Below are positions 24,485-36,225 of a DNA stretch of 64,000 nucleotides, piece after piece (position 1 is the first letter of the stretch; every line of letters starts with the position of its first letter). The DNA lies in NCBI GenBank assembly GCA_029959085.1, contig JARWIR010000175.1, positions 62,001 to 126,000 of the forward strand. The letters are read 5' to 3'. The notes beneath the pieces were generated by a model. That model was not told the origin of the DNA, ran no database searches, and saw only the letters and a list, made by a program, of their open reading frames with translations. Both the position numbers and the translations under genes were made by a program. Source of the DNA: Nemophila menziesii (Eukaryota > Streptophyta > Magnoliopsida > Boraginales > Hydrophyllaceae).

Positions 24485-25585
24485 GAAACCATTGGTGCAA
24501 TAATAAAAAATTTAAAGAGACGAATATGCAAATTCTTCAATTCAAGGGACCAAAAATACAACATTATCTAACAAATTTCTTTAATTTCACAACAACCATA
24601 CGACGGACCAATATTGCAACATATATGTAAGGGACGAATAGTGAAAAATAACCTAACAACTATACTAAATCTTAACACTAAATCATCATTTTATAATACA
24701 AATTAACCACTAATAGTGAAAATACAACAATATAACTAAAATTAATACACAAAAATTAATATATATATATATATGGTCCTAATTAATGAAAATGGAAGGG
24801 GTGGGAGATAGGATAGGTGGGAGATATACCTAGATTAGAAGATCAAGAAAAGGATTATATTAGTGGTGGTGGCGGCCAGAGTGATGAGTGCCGCTGCAAT
24901 ACGAAGGGGGAGGGGGTTTGATCTGTTAGGGTAAACAAGGTTGTATTTTAATAGGCAAAAGGAACTCTAAAATCTGGTCCAGTTTATGAAGAAGGGGCTC
25001 TTTCAGAAAGAGGAGCGCCTATGTGTTTCTTTTTGTAGTTATTTTATAAAAAAAAATGTTAAAACTATAAACTCCAACTTTTTAACAAAAAAAAAGGATT
25101 AAACATTTTGTTGTAATTTATGTACCTATACTCCTATTTCGGGTGGCATAAGGTAAGCTTAAGCTATAACCCTATTATGTTATCAGGTATCATTTTTACT
25201 ACATAGAAGGCACAAAAGTTGGTGCAAAAGTGATAATTTTGATGGATTGCCTTGTAATCTTTTCACAAACTACTACTCGGTAATTTCTTCTTCCCCCCAC
25301 AAAAAACTAATTTTGACCACACGAGTAACAATGACACATGCAAAAGCTACAATACTAAGTCATCAAACGTTGAAGTTTACAACTCAAAACTTGATACACT
25401 GAAAGTTTATCAAATCCATATAGTTTACAAAACTTGAATCTTAAGAGATATTACACTTGTTTAGGTTCATTATACATAAGACCATTTGTAAATGTTCCCA
25501 AAATAAAAGTTTTCATTTGTTCACAAACAAAAGAAGCTATTTGTAATTACTCCCATAACTCACTTTATCTAATGTTCGGAGGAGG
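24485..25585. other. Low-complexity and repeat-derived stretch, no gene recognised
   Basis: 24485-24650 holds the right part of the gggacnaatagtg repeat, 24757-24774 a short TA run, and 24885-24915 a GC-richer patch (gccgctgcaatacg) followed by aaggggctc. Nothing coding is supported. Confidence 0.5.
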
Positions 25586-25723
25586 ATTAAATGTGTGCTT
25601 CTTGTGTTGTGACGAATTGAGTAGGGGGAGGTCCAATGAATCGCATAGGAGTAGGCATGGAAGGATCATCACGTGGAGTCATCATCATCATAGGAGCTCC
25701 ATAACTTGACAACAAATAACTGC
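25586..25723 (-). pseudogene. Possible orphan terminal exon, family unknown
   Basis: Minus strand: an acceptor-like tttgcag near 25724 is followed by an open frame reading YLLSSYGAPMMMMTPRDDP, then PTPMRFIGPPPTQF and a stop near 25588. The Met/Pro-rich composition and more balanced base content stand out from the AT-rich surroundings. No upstream exon was recognised. The plus-strand frame at 25434-25709 is its antisense shadow. Confidence 0.25.
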
Positions 25724-25729
25724 AAACAT

Positions 25730-27335
25730 ATTTAGTAATCGAAATTTAATATCTTAAGAGCATGTTCAGTGGGTATTAATTTTAAAACTAGGACCTCTTT
25801 TTAGAAAAAATCATATAATCACAAAATAAATTAAATTTGTATGATATTTTAAAATTTAAAATTTAAATTTCGATAAAACATAACATTTGTTCAAGTTTAA
25901 TGATACAGAATATGCATGCCTATAGTTTCGTTGTGAATATTAAAAATATTTAAGCAACTTTCTAAATACAAAATCTAACAAAAACTTATTAAAAATATCT
26001 TTTTACATATCATTCGTTTGAATAAAAAAGTTGGCTGACCATTGACAATGTAATTAAATTATTTAAATAGGGTATTTTACAATTTTAATATATCATGCTT
26101 TGATAAAAAAATTAAAAATATAATTTTGAAGTAAAATTTTAACAAACTTTCGACATAAAGTAACCTTCTAAATAAACTTATACAAGTAACTAAGAACATT
26201 GTATAGATAAACTTTTCTTTTATTGGGTAATTTTAGTGACTTTTTAGAAATGTGAGTTGTCTTTCATAAATAATATAGGTAAATGTTCATAAATGAGAAT
26301 AATTTTTTATAAAGTTGTCCCTACCATTTAAATGTATGTCACTTTTCTTAAATGATAGGTGACTTTGTATAAATAATATATATGACTTTTTATAAAGTGA
26401 ACCCCATCTTTTAAATTAGTATCGTATTATAGAACCTTTATGTATAGACACAAGTGATTAAAAAACCATTACTCTTCAATAAAATAAATGTTAAAACCAA
26501 AATATAAATGATGAGGATTAATTAAAATTTAATAAAATTATATCAATATTTAAAAATATAAATTAAAATCGAAATTAACGTTTCTACCGCTAGCGTAAGT
26601 AAATATTTACCTAAAACAGTGAGTATTTTTCGATAAATAAAAAAGAAAATAGATTGAAATTTTAAAATGGTGAGTGGTTTCTTCTAGTTATTTGAGTTGT
26701 GTGTACTGGTCCAATATTTGATATGTAAGGAAGGATATATACTTCTAAATATTTATTGTGGACTTGAGTTTAGTATTATTTTTTTACAAGATCATGGTAA
26801 TAATAGATTTTTTTTGTCTAAATAATAATAGTAGAAGTAAATATAAATATAAATAAAAATAAGCCTTACATAAATTATTTAAGGCATAGTAGAATTAAGA
26901 TGGTATTTCAAGTTGAATTGATGAGAAATTATATAAAAATATAAATTGTTTGACAAGTAGTCAGGTGGTGGCATGAGGGTCTTACTGTTATTCATTAGGG
27001 TGGACCTAATAATTTCCCCCTCATTTTTAAGAGAGAAGAGTTTTAATATATGAGAGGATAAAAAAATATATCAATTTTGTATATTTTAGGTGATGGAGTG
27101 GTTATCACTAAAATAAGCCAAATTTTGATAAAATTATTGAATAAGAGGTTTGTAATTAGAGCATTTAATATCAATAAATATAATAAACTTGATGTTTGTA
27201 CCTATGAGTGCACTCCGTACGATTCTTCTAATGGGTGTTGAATCAAAAGGTATTATTCTAGTATTGTACATTTATTCGATGAGGATTTCTACTTCTTCAA
27301 CTATTTGAGTGTTGAGATAAGTTTCATCAACTGGA

Positions 27336-27396
<61 letters not shown>

Positions 27397-28250
27397 GTTG
27401 AATTCTATCAACATTAGTTACAATATGAGCAAAGTTTACAATAGGATTTAGGTTAGGCTTTGTAATAGACTTTGCCATTATGTGGATTTTTGAATAAGTT
27501 ACTTTTTTAGAGTTATATAATGAGATTGTTTAAAGAATTAGACATGATATTTTTAGTGGGGAGTGTAAATATTGAAAAGGGTGTGACTTTTGGTACAAGA
27601 GGGTTGTCCTTTTCAGGACAAAAGAAGTTTTTATTAGGCATCCGCAAAAATCTTTAGTAAATTTAAGCAATATAAATGGCCAGTCTATAAGGTTTCCATA
27701 TTCTAACCTAATCAAATTCCTATAATAAACAGATAGGTGTAATTCTCACACAATATCTAAAAGCACATAAAATCCAAGAGAGCTCGTAGAAGGAAAATTA
27801 TGAACTTATAGATAGGATATCTGATTAGACGGAAAAGGGTATCTGATGGAACATAAGGTGTGTAATACTAGGAGGTATCCTAACAATCATCAATACTAAT
27901 TAATACACAAATATTTGAATATAAAAAAATGTCTAGACGGCTAAAGGAACGAAAATAGAAAGAATGAAATAAACAATAGTTTAAAATAAAAATAAAAGCA
28001 CACGGAATACAGAGAACAATTTTTAAGAGAAATGAATAAATTGAAATATATATGTCTTAATATTGAATTTTTATGCATGGGTTTGATCCTCCCTATTCAT
28101 CTATTCTCCTTCTTCATTTGTATCTTATCCTTTTTCAAACTTTTTTTGCACCGAGCGTACAAATTATTATGACCACCCTTTTGCAATACGTGCATAGTGT
28201 AGGGGTCATGTTGATTGAGGAAAAAAAGATGCAATATTAGAATTGGATGC
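25730..28250. other. AT-rich stretch, no gene recognised
   Basis: Contains a degenerate direct repeat around 26215-26400 (gtgactttttagaaatg / atgactttttataaagtg) and the TA microsatellite at 27341-27392. The open frames across 27272-27715 overlap the microsatellite or have no protein character. Confidence 0.5.
27341..27392. repeat. TA dinucleotide microsatellite
   Basis: About 26 uninterrupted TA units. Confidence 0.97.
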
Positions 28251-28252
28251 CT

Positions 28253-28720
28253 TTATAAAAACGGATTTTGAATCCTTTTAATTAGAATATGACTAATATT
28301 CAGTTCCACATTTTTCAAAGGGCATTTTTGCATACTCAAAATGGAATTCAAACTATCTCGTTCGCTTTTAAATTTTGAGATGATGATCTTAAGATCTTCA
28401 AAATTGTGTTTAAAAGAATCGTTACCGATCGAGATATTTTTTCCATTTTCATTTAAAATAATTTTGCTAGAGAACTTAGCTTGATTTTGAAAGTCTAGTA
28501 ATATTATTGAAATTTCCAAAGGCCTCCTTTTCTCATCTTTCAATCTATCAACATGATTATTTTTTGTAATATGGAGAGCAATAAATCTTGATGTACTGAA
28601 AAGAAAGCATCTCGAATATATTCAAAATTGTCTAGCAATTAGCAAGTGTTAAAGGGTATCTCGTCTAGGCTGTCGATGACGTGAGCTTCGGAAGCCTGAT
28701 CATTGCTTATTTTTCTTACA
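28253..28720 (-). pseudogene. Ty1/copia gag-region relic
   Basis: The minus-strand frame 28543-28253 reads as a charged, coiled-coil-like segment ending in FKSERDSLNSILSMQKCPL. This pattern (SLD-ILG-QR/KCP/S just before the linker to the protease) occurs in the gag of many plant copia elements, after an LLDE/KDE-type helix. Upstream at 28720-28640 another open stretch reads RRVEEDEDVRKISND and SEAHVIDSLDEIPF. No integrase or reverse transcriptase is left, and no LTR was found. The assignment rests on a short motif. Confidence 0.45.
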
Positions 28721-28860
28721 TCTTCATCCTCTTCTACTCTTCTCAAGTGACTACTTGAAGCAACACTTGGCCTAAGTGAGTAGTCGCTTCATCCTCTTCT
28801 ACTATTCTAAAGTGACTACTTGAAGCAACACTTATAGTGGACTGAGTGAGTAGTCGCTTC
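28721..28860. repeat. Two ~66-72-bp tandem units, each a hairpin
   Basis: Each unit runs cttcatcctcttctact, aagtgactacttgaagcaac, then gtgagtagtcgcttc. Within a unit AAGTGACTACT faces AGTGAGTAGTCGCTT, giving a stem with a ~20-nt loop. The units differ mainly in the loop (ggccta versus tagtggactg). Confidence 0.75.
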
Positions 28861-28870
28861 ATTGTGGACG

Positions 28871-31386
28871 CGAGTCATCTCCATCGTTGTTTTTCCAATG
28901 TTCTTCAAGTGATATACAAATCACCTCCATTAACCTTCTTCAAAGTTTATAATTTTACCTACAATCAATGATGGACTAGTAAAACACGTTTGATTTCAAT
29001 TTGTTAGATTCCATGTCATAAAAAACTCTAGATGTTATTAAGCACAATAAATATTATAGATAGGCCCTGATACGAATTAAAAACCCAATAATATATCCTA
29101 GAGAAGGGTGAATAGGATAATGCAAAATTATAAAATGTAACTCGAAATTGAGTCAAAAAAAATTGGTGAGAAGATGTTCCATTACTTGGAAAAGAAAAAA
29201 GATTTTGAAAATCAAAACTAACAAATTCTAACTCATATGAATCCCCTTACAGGAACCAGGAAGCATGGACTGTAGAGTATTTCACTTAATGTATGTGCAT
29301 GACATCTATAGTTCTGGGAAAGTTTCTGAATGTTGTGCATAGTTACAAGCCAAAATTTATAAAAATTTCATTAATTGCCAAAACTATAGGATTAGATACG
29401 AATCCACAAATGGTAGAAATAATTAGATTAATATAAGACAAATGCTAATTCCCTATTTGAAAGCTAGAAATATTATGTTCAAGGTAATTTCAGAAAAACA
29501 TTCAGTAACAAGAGACAAAGATGCTAAACATCGTAAAAATAACAAAATCAATTAATCAAATGCATAAGAAATATTCAATTATGAATCCAAATGAAACAAA
29601 CTACAAATTCACCAAATTCGTTACATGTAAAAATGCGTAACTATCAATTCAATGACAAAAACGAAATAATAAAGCAAAGGAAATCACAAAGAAGTCTTCT
29701 GCAATTTTTTCGGAACAACACAAGAATCGACATGTGTGGTATGCGAACTAGCCATGGAATGCTCGGTCTCTAATATAGTAACATCGGTAACACATAATTT
29801 AATTCTTTACAAACTAGACTGGCTAACCAATAAAACCATAACCTCAAATTCCATATCATATCAACAAACATTTAACATCCTCACCAATCATGTAGATCCA
29901 AGATGTCGAATTAATTTGAGTACGAGACAATCAGAGAGAACATAGTAAAAAACAATATGAGATGCCCAAAACGATCAAATGACCTCATCAAACATGTAGA
30001 CCAATCCTAAGAACAACCATTACTATTTGTATAACATGGAAATAAATAATTAAAAGCATATATAAAAGGTCGCATAAGTTAAGAAGCAAAACAATGTAGA
30101 ATTAGCTTTAAAAAAACAAGACTAAACATAGAAGTCCTTGTTTACTCCATTATATAATAGTTAATTACATGTTTAGTTTAGTTTTGATATTATAGAAATC
30201 AAGGAATTCTATATTTTAAGCATATACTAAACAAGGAATCCCCTGGTGATGTTGGTGAAATTTTGTACCGAATTTTTAACGAATATCAACCTAAAAACAC
30301 TTTATTTATCAAATATAAAGAAAAATATCAGCTAAAAATCATAAAATACATACACATTAAACAAAAACAAAGAAATAATATGTACATCAAAGCAAATTAT
30401 AAACTCAAACACTAAAAAAAGTTAAAAACGTAAAAAAGACAAAAAAATCAACACACATTAAAAAAATTTAATTCAATAAAATAAGAATTGCAAAAAAATA
30501 ATCAAAACCACAAAAAAATGAAAATAAAAACCTTAAGATTGAAAAATATGTGGTGATGATTGGAGATTATATGTTAAAGAGGAAACAACAACAAAAAAAT
30601 CGGTAATGTAGATTTATTGAAGCTTTCATGTGTTTTTATTTGACGAGAGCATAGTAACGTGGGTGAAAATTAAAGATGTAGAGAGAATGAGGTCATCTAG
30701 TTGACTTAATTAATGAAATAATGAGATAATTAATTGGTTAATAAGGTTTAATATAATAGATATAAAGTGTTTTAGAAATAGAAAAGAATGCATGTACTTA
30801 ATTTAATAAATAAGTACATCAAGGTTATATTAGAGTAAAATTAAAAGGAAAATTCTTCCATCTAATATTGGATGAACCTACACCAATCATATTAATACAC
30901 ATACCCCATGTTTTAAATTTATAAAAGTAACTAACTTAATGACATGTGTTTTGTTATAATAATCAATGGATGTGATGTGAATATTGGATAATCCAATATT
31001 CGGTGGAAGTCTTACCCTAATTAAAATATAAACTTGAACAAAAATGATATTACTTTACTTACCTTTATTTTTAGTAGTCATTATCCCTTTATTTATTTAG
31101 AGATAAACATAGACTACAAAAATATTAACCCCATTGAAAAATACTTATAACCTCTAGAATCTAAATATTCATTTGGGATATATCTCCTTTATTTTTGAAA
31201 ATAAAATATTGTTATTATTATTATATATACACTTTTTTATTAAATATTGTAACCCAAATAAAAAGATTATATGGATTCATCCATGAGTACACCAATATGA
31301 ATACACAATAAATATTATTTTGTTCCAAACTAGGTACCCGATTTGGAGCTGCAAAATTTCAAAAGAGCCTATAATTTTTATTTAGA
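28871..31386. other. AT-rich stretch, no gene recognised
   Basis: Long A-rich runs (30400-30520) and scattered small frames (29591-29945) without recognisable protein features. Confidence 0.5.
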
Positions 31387-31790
31387 ACTTGGGCCATGGT
31401 GTTTAGGAACGCTTGCATCACACTTAAACACACAATCATCTTACATCTCGCATTAAACGTGAAAATTAACACAAATGATCGAATCACCAACATGGAGTAT
31501 ATATGATATGTATTCTTTGCAAAGAAGGGATACAGTTGGCGAAACATCTTTTCTTCAAACGCACTTTTACCCAATGAGATATGGACAACTATATGGAGTT
31601 GGGTAGGCGTAGAGAGAGCTATGTCTACTATATAAAGTGCGATCAAGTGATTGAGAAAAGATAAGGCGAGAGTAGTTTAAAAATCCAAGACATGGAAGAT
31701 AGCCTTTACAACAACCGTGTATATGATTTGGCAAGTTTGAAACAAATTTATTGCTGTGGGTGCTCCCAAACCTGAAGGTCATAGTAAAAA
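31387..31790 (+). pseudogene. LINE ORF2 3' end (zf-RVT domain) relic
   Basis: The plus strand reads TWAMVFRNACITLKHTIIL, then LALNVKINTNDRITNM, a stop, CILCKEGIQLAKHLFFKRTF, a frame change and stop, then EIWTTIWSWVGVERAMST, and TWKIAFTTTVYMIWQV. The order K-x-IL-WLA, L-T-DR, C-x2-C, H-LFF-C-x-F, IW, WLG and W-R-N matches the reverse-transcriptase zinc-binding domain (zf-RVT) at the end of plant L1-type LINEs. Several stops and at least one frameshift are present. The frames on the opposite strand (31359-31782) are shadows. Confidence 0.7.
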
Positions 31791-32930
31791 ATGTTAAGAT
31801 TTATATTTACGTTTTTTTCATTGTATTCTCATCTCGTCTCTGCGGAAGATAGACGCATTGTATAGGTTGGAGTGGCAGAAAGTAGCTTAACTTTGTTAGT
31901 TCAGTCTTCGTATATAGTTTGAGTGATTCTAATTGGTTAATTATAAAGACATTGTGAATGTTATAATTCTTGCATTTTTATATATTCATCGACTAAAAAA
32001 ATCTCTTATTTTGAACCCATTAATGACCTTTGCTTGTTTATACCTCCGTTGTATTGAAAAAACATGTATAATTTTACCCATAAAAAATAGGGGTCCATCC
32101 ATTAGTACAACGAACTGTACCATAACATTTCTAATAGAGATAACACAACAACCTGCCTCAACTTCACTTCCCCTGCATGACTTGGAGAACAGAGCTCCTA
32201 CTCTTAACAAGTCGAGGAAAAATATGGGTAAATCAAAAAAATATCACAAAGGCGAACAAGATAAACACAACACAACAAGAAAGATTATGACATTCATGTG
32301 TTAAGACATTATTGTAGGTTCATATGAGCACCATGCATATTTCTCTTCTAATATATGTATCATGCAACGTATTAGGTACCTTTAATACTTTGGAAAAAGA
32401 TTTTAGTCTTCTAGAAATAAAAAAAATAGAGAACAACATCCAACACGTTACTTACAAAACATTATTTATATCGTCCAATAAAATAAAAAAAGGCATAGTC
32501 AAAGTTCTAATGGTGTACATTGGCTTTGAACCTAAAGACTTGTCATGAATGAGAGTTCAATGCATTGTTCACCAATTAAAGCTATTAGACTTGACATTAT
32601 TTACCATATCTATAAACATTAACACTCATTGGAGCTCATGTATAGTTTTATCCTTTTGATATCGTAATGATGTGTAGTGTATATGCTATGTACTCATACA
32701 AATTTTTGCAGTTTGTAACTTATATAACTTAAAAATCCCAAATTATGCATAAATTCTTAACTAAAGGAAAAAACTAGAATTAATTGCTGAAGAGCTTGAA
32801 TCAATATATGGTTTTTTTAACATAATATCAAATTCATTAATGAATCACGACAAATGTTATAAACAAATTCATAATTGTATTCAAATAATGGAGACCTAAC
32901 TATAAACACAAACCAAGTATAGTAAAAGCT
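31791..32930. other. Possible LINE 3' tail, then unassigned sequence
   Basis: A 123-codon plus-strand frame at 31933-32304 (with a Ser/Lys-rich end) and its antisense frame were checked. Neither shows a domain I know, so no gene is called. Confidence 0.4.
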
Positions 32931-33699
32931 AATCAGGTTAGAGAACTTGGCCCATTGACTAATTACTTTAAAAAAATAAGTTTTACCTTTGGCCAACTTA
33001 AAAAGCTAATAATCCTAATCTTGTATTTTACCGACTTAAAGGAGTTACAAAATATAGTTACAATCAACCGACTCCAGATCTATCTAGTAAACCCTTGACT
33101 AAGAAAGTTAAGAGTGATGATCGATAGTTTTTAAATCAATGAAAATAATTGAGCCCGTCTTCCTAACTAAATTATCTGCACATTCATTCACTCATTGATG
33201 AGCACGAAGAATCATTACGCTTTTATAATAAGCAATAAAATTTTCAAATTTCCTCATAATAGGTTTGATATTCCATTAGAGCTAATGGATAGTTTGAACA
33301 ATTGTTTTGGTGAACTGTTGTCGTTTGAGTTGAAGATAAATATGATTCTAAATTAATGTAAAGTGGGATGTTTAAAAAATTGTTATTAAATAACTTACAC
33401 CAATTCAGACGTTATTTAAGGCAATAGTAGCTGCTTATTGTGGTATGGGTATTCGACGGAATCAGAGAGTTTGCTAATGAAAATAACTAGACGTATCGAC
33501 CGAGAAGGATTAGAAGAGTCCTCTTCAGGCCATATTGATATTAATTGCGGCATGATTCATGAAAATTAGGGGGATGATCGAATCCACAAGCTTTAATAAT
33601 GATTAAACCAAAATGTATTTTCAACATAGAAATTATTTTCACAAGACAGTTATACGTTGCCAATTTTTTTAATTATCTACGATTATAATTATTGCAACT

Positions 33700-34560
33700 T
33701 ACAAAGGCGAGAACATCACAAGACCTCCACGCCTGCTTCGGGATTCTCCAAGCAACAGCTAGATCATACCACACATAGGGAGCTGATAAGGGACATTGTT
33801 AAACCACTTATTCTTCTCATCTTCATATTTTTAAGATGTTAAGAGAATATTGAAAAGAAAGTAAAATCTTCTAAAAGTACCTCTAGCAACAATGTTGGTA
33901 TACAAAAATATAGGTTTGATACACAACGCTGATAAACTATCTCATTTAGTGAATTGTCACACGCATCTGCAAGAGTTAGTCCCATCATTTTAAGCCCCTC
34001 CTTGTTTGCGTATACGATTCGGTCAAAGCCCTGCAATAAATTACTCACAATAGTGAGATAAAATCATCCCAAATGTAATATAAGTGTGACACACATAGAA
34101 TATGTATGAGCTTACTGAAAATGACCAGCACAATATAGCATCTTGATGATGCTCAAGCTCCACCACTACTGAGTCATGATTGAAGGCGTTGCATCTCAGG
34201 AACTCAATTCCAAAAGTTGATCTGCATTAACTAAAACTTGTCTTTACAGATATGGGATTTTTCATGCTATATGTTTGATTTCATTGAGCAGTTGAACTTA
34301 CCTATAACAATAATAGATCACATACGCATAGGAGATCCTATTAGAGTGTCCCCTTTCAGGTATGGATCCAAATGGAGTTGCTGAATTTGCTAGTACAGTC
34401 ATAAAGCCAAAACATGGCGCATGTACCGTCTAGCCATTGTTGCAATCTCTTCCAGCTGATTACTTTTGTATGGAATCAGAAAACAAGCAATCATCACTTA
34501 GAGTGATTTTCTTCACTGACCAATCAGCTGTCCTATTACTCCGTAAATAACACAAATCAG
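33700..34560 (-). pseudogene. HD-ZIP III-like gene, C-terminal (MEKHLA) exons, copy B
   Basis: HD-ZIP III proteins (REVOLUTA, PHABULOSA, ATHB-8/15 class) are developmental transcription factors ending in a MEKHLA domain. On the minus strand, exon C (from about 34540 to 34302, then donor gtaagt) reads EEIATMARRYMRHVLA, the counterpart of ARQYVRSVI. Exon B (34221-34116, with clean acceptor and donor) reads TFGIEFLRC, then VELEHHQDAILCWSFS, matching GVDLL and LWHH-DAI-CCS. Exon A (from 34030) reads DRIVYANKEGLKMMGLTLAD, matching FANQAGLDMLETTL. A last piece near 33780-33715 resembles QAVAWKVL. In-frame stops in exon C and the lack of homeodomain, zipper and START exons make it a fragment. Confidence 0.75.
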
Positions 34561-36225
34561 ATGTAGAACATTAGAAAAGTAGGTAAATGCAAAACATAAG
34601 AAAAACCCCTTCGAGCCTAAAGCTTAAATAGGGAATCATGCCTAGCACTGAGAAGATTATTAAAATAAACTAAAAAACACTCATACAAACTCTTTAACCG
34701 CTTAACCCATAAGCAATAAATATAGAATAGAACTAGATTGCTTATGTGTTGTGGTGCATTTATCAATATTAGTCTATTAGTTTCTCATCCAATTACACAA
34801 AGAAATGGAGTAAGGCCGTCAAACTTTTAATCAGACTCTATTCCCACATTTTATTTAAATAGAAGGAATTCAATTTAAACTAAATAGAAAATCTTACCAT
34901 TAACAATTGATGAGATTTTATTAGTTGATTGAAATAGCATGTCCAACTATCTAATTCTTATCCTTGACATGAGATAGATGGACCTGTGCCAAGATCCATG
35001 AATATATATCAAATCTTTTCCTTACATACCTTATTAAATTTCCTCTCAGGATTACATATAATAATGATTTGATTTTTATAACAGAAAGAAATACCTAAAT
35101 TTAAATCATATCATAAACTTTATTTTTAAATAGATACAAAAGAAAGGATACCTACTAATTGTTAAAGTATGCAATAATTAATCAGAGAAAATTACACAAA
35201 AATAAACACAAATACTTAAAAGATTATACATACTTAGCCAAATATATATTGTTCTTTCACTTTAAAAGTACTAATTATTATAACCATGGCAGATCTAGCA
35301 GTGGCTTTTGCCCGATGATAAAAATGACCAAAAAATTATTAGGATTTTTTTTAATATTTAAACTCCCTGTGAAATTGCCTCCATCCTAAAATTACCCACA
35401 CAAATATTTTGATTCTGACTCCCTAAACCAACTACTTTTTGCAAGAAACTATTCTAGATCCCCTCCCCAGGTGAATATATATGACCGACCGAACTTAGAA
35501 GTGTGTGTTTTGACAGAAGAAAGTGACTAAATAAACATACCGATTTAGATTTAGGTTTGAAGATAAATAAAGGTAGCCTGAGAGATGATATAGTAGATCT
35601 CGACATTCCACGAATTTGATCGACAATTTAAAGAATAGAATTTTCTTTGGAATAAAATAGGATAGAGGATTTATAGTGACTTGGATTGGTTGTCTAATTA
35701 CTTGGGCTTATGGATATATGGTTTATGGGTCTAGAAGTTAGTTTTATGGGCTCCTAAGGTTGTTAGACACATTGTATATATTTATCATATTCTTTCATTA
35801 AATCTTCTCAATCAATTTATTTTACAAATATTGTTTCTTTTATTTTAAAAAAAATATTTGTATGGGTGGTAGTTAGGTTTGTTGATTGGATTTTTATTTA
35901 CAAGTATTATTTCTTCTATTTATTTAATTATATTGTTTTGTTATTTTAATATATTGTTTCGCTTTGGATTTCTTAAGTTTTGTCATTATTAATGTTTTTT
36001 TGCAAGATTGATCTAAAAACTCAATTATTTAAGGAGACCATTTATCTTCTAATGTCCGTGTTGGTCGATTAGTTATCTCGCGAGATCTATTCATTTACAC
36101 GTGAGATTTCAAATAGTCTAAAAATGTGATGTTAGGATAACGTAGAGTGGTAGATCATTTTAAAAAATGATATTCACAATGTTATACCAAACCATAATTA
36201 ATAGATTCCAAGTTTGTAAAATTAA
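34561..36225. other. Non-coding part of unit B
   Basis: No homeodomain, leucine zipper or START sequence could be found upstream of the MEKHLA exons. The block continues as AT-rich sequence to the next unit, so the captured fragment is only the 3' third of the gene. The frame 35159-35389 has no protein character. Confidence 0.6.

Larger units (their letters stand above)
32931..36225. repeat. Tandem ~3.3-kb unit B of the HD-ZIP III-derived array
   Basis: Begins aatcaggttagagaacttgg; the same start recurs at 36226 and 39489 (and at 642 in the duplication), giving unit lengths of 3295 and 3263 bp. Order inside: ggagttacaaaatatag marker (33045), broken HD-ZIP III exons (33700-34560), gtgttgtggtgcattt marker (34752), gatgatatagtagatct marker (35586). 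In copies A and D the first marker follows only after an extra ~2.5-kb diverged segment. Confidence 0.9.

Noticed and set aside
27272..27478. 68-codon minus-strand frame with an Ile-Tyr repeat
   Set aside because: It is the TA microsatellite read through; no protein character.
31933..32304. 123-codon plus-strand frame
   Set aside because: No recognisable domain, antisense frame equally open, lies after a LINE relic; not supported as a gene.
33657..33842. Plus-strand 61-codon frames at 33657 and 36952
   Set aside because: Antisense shadows of the HD-ZIP III last-exon remnants.
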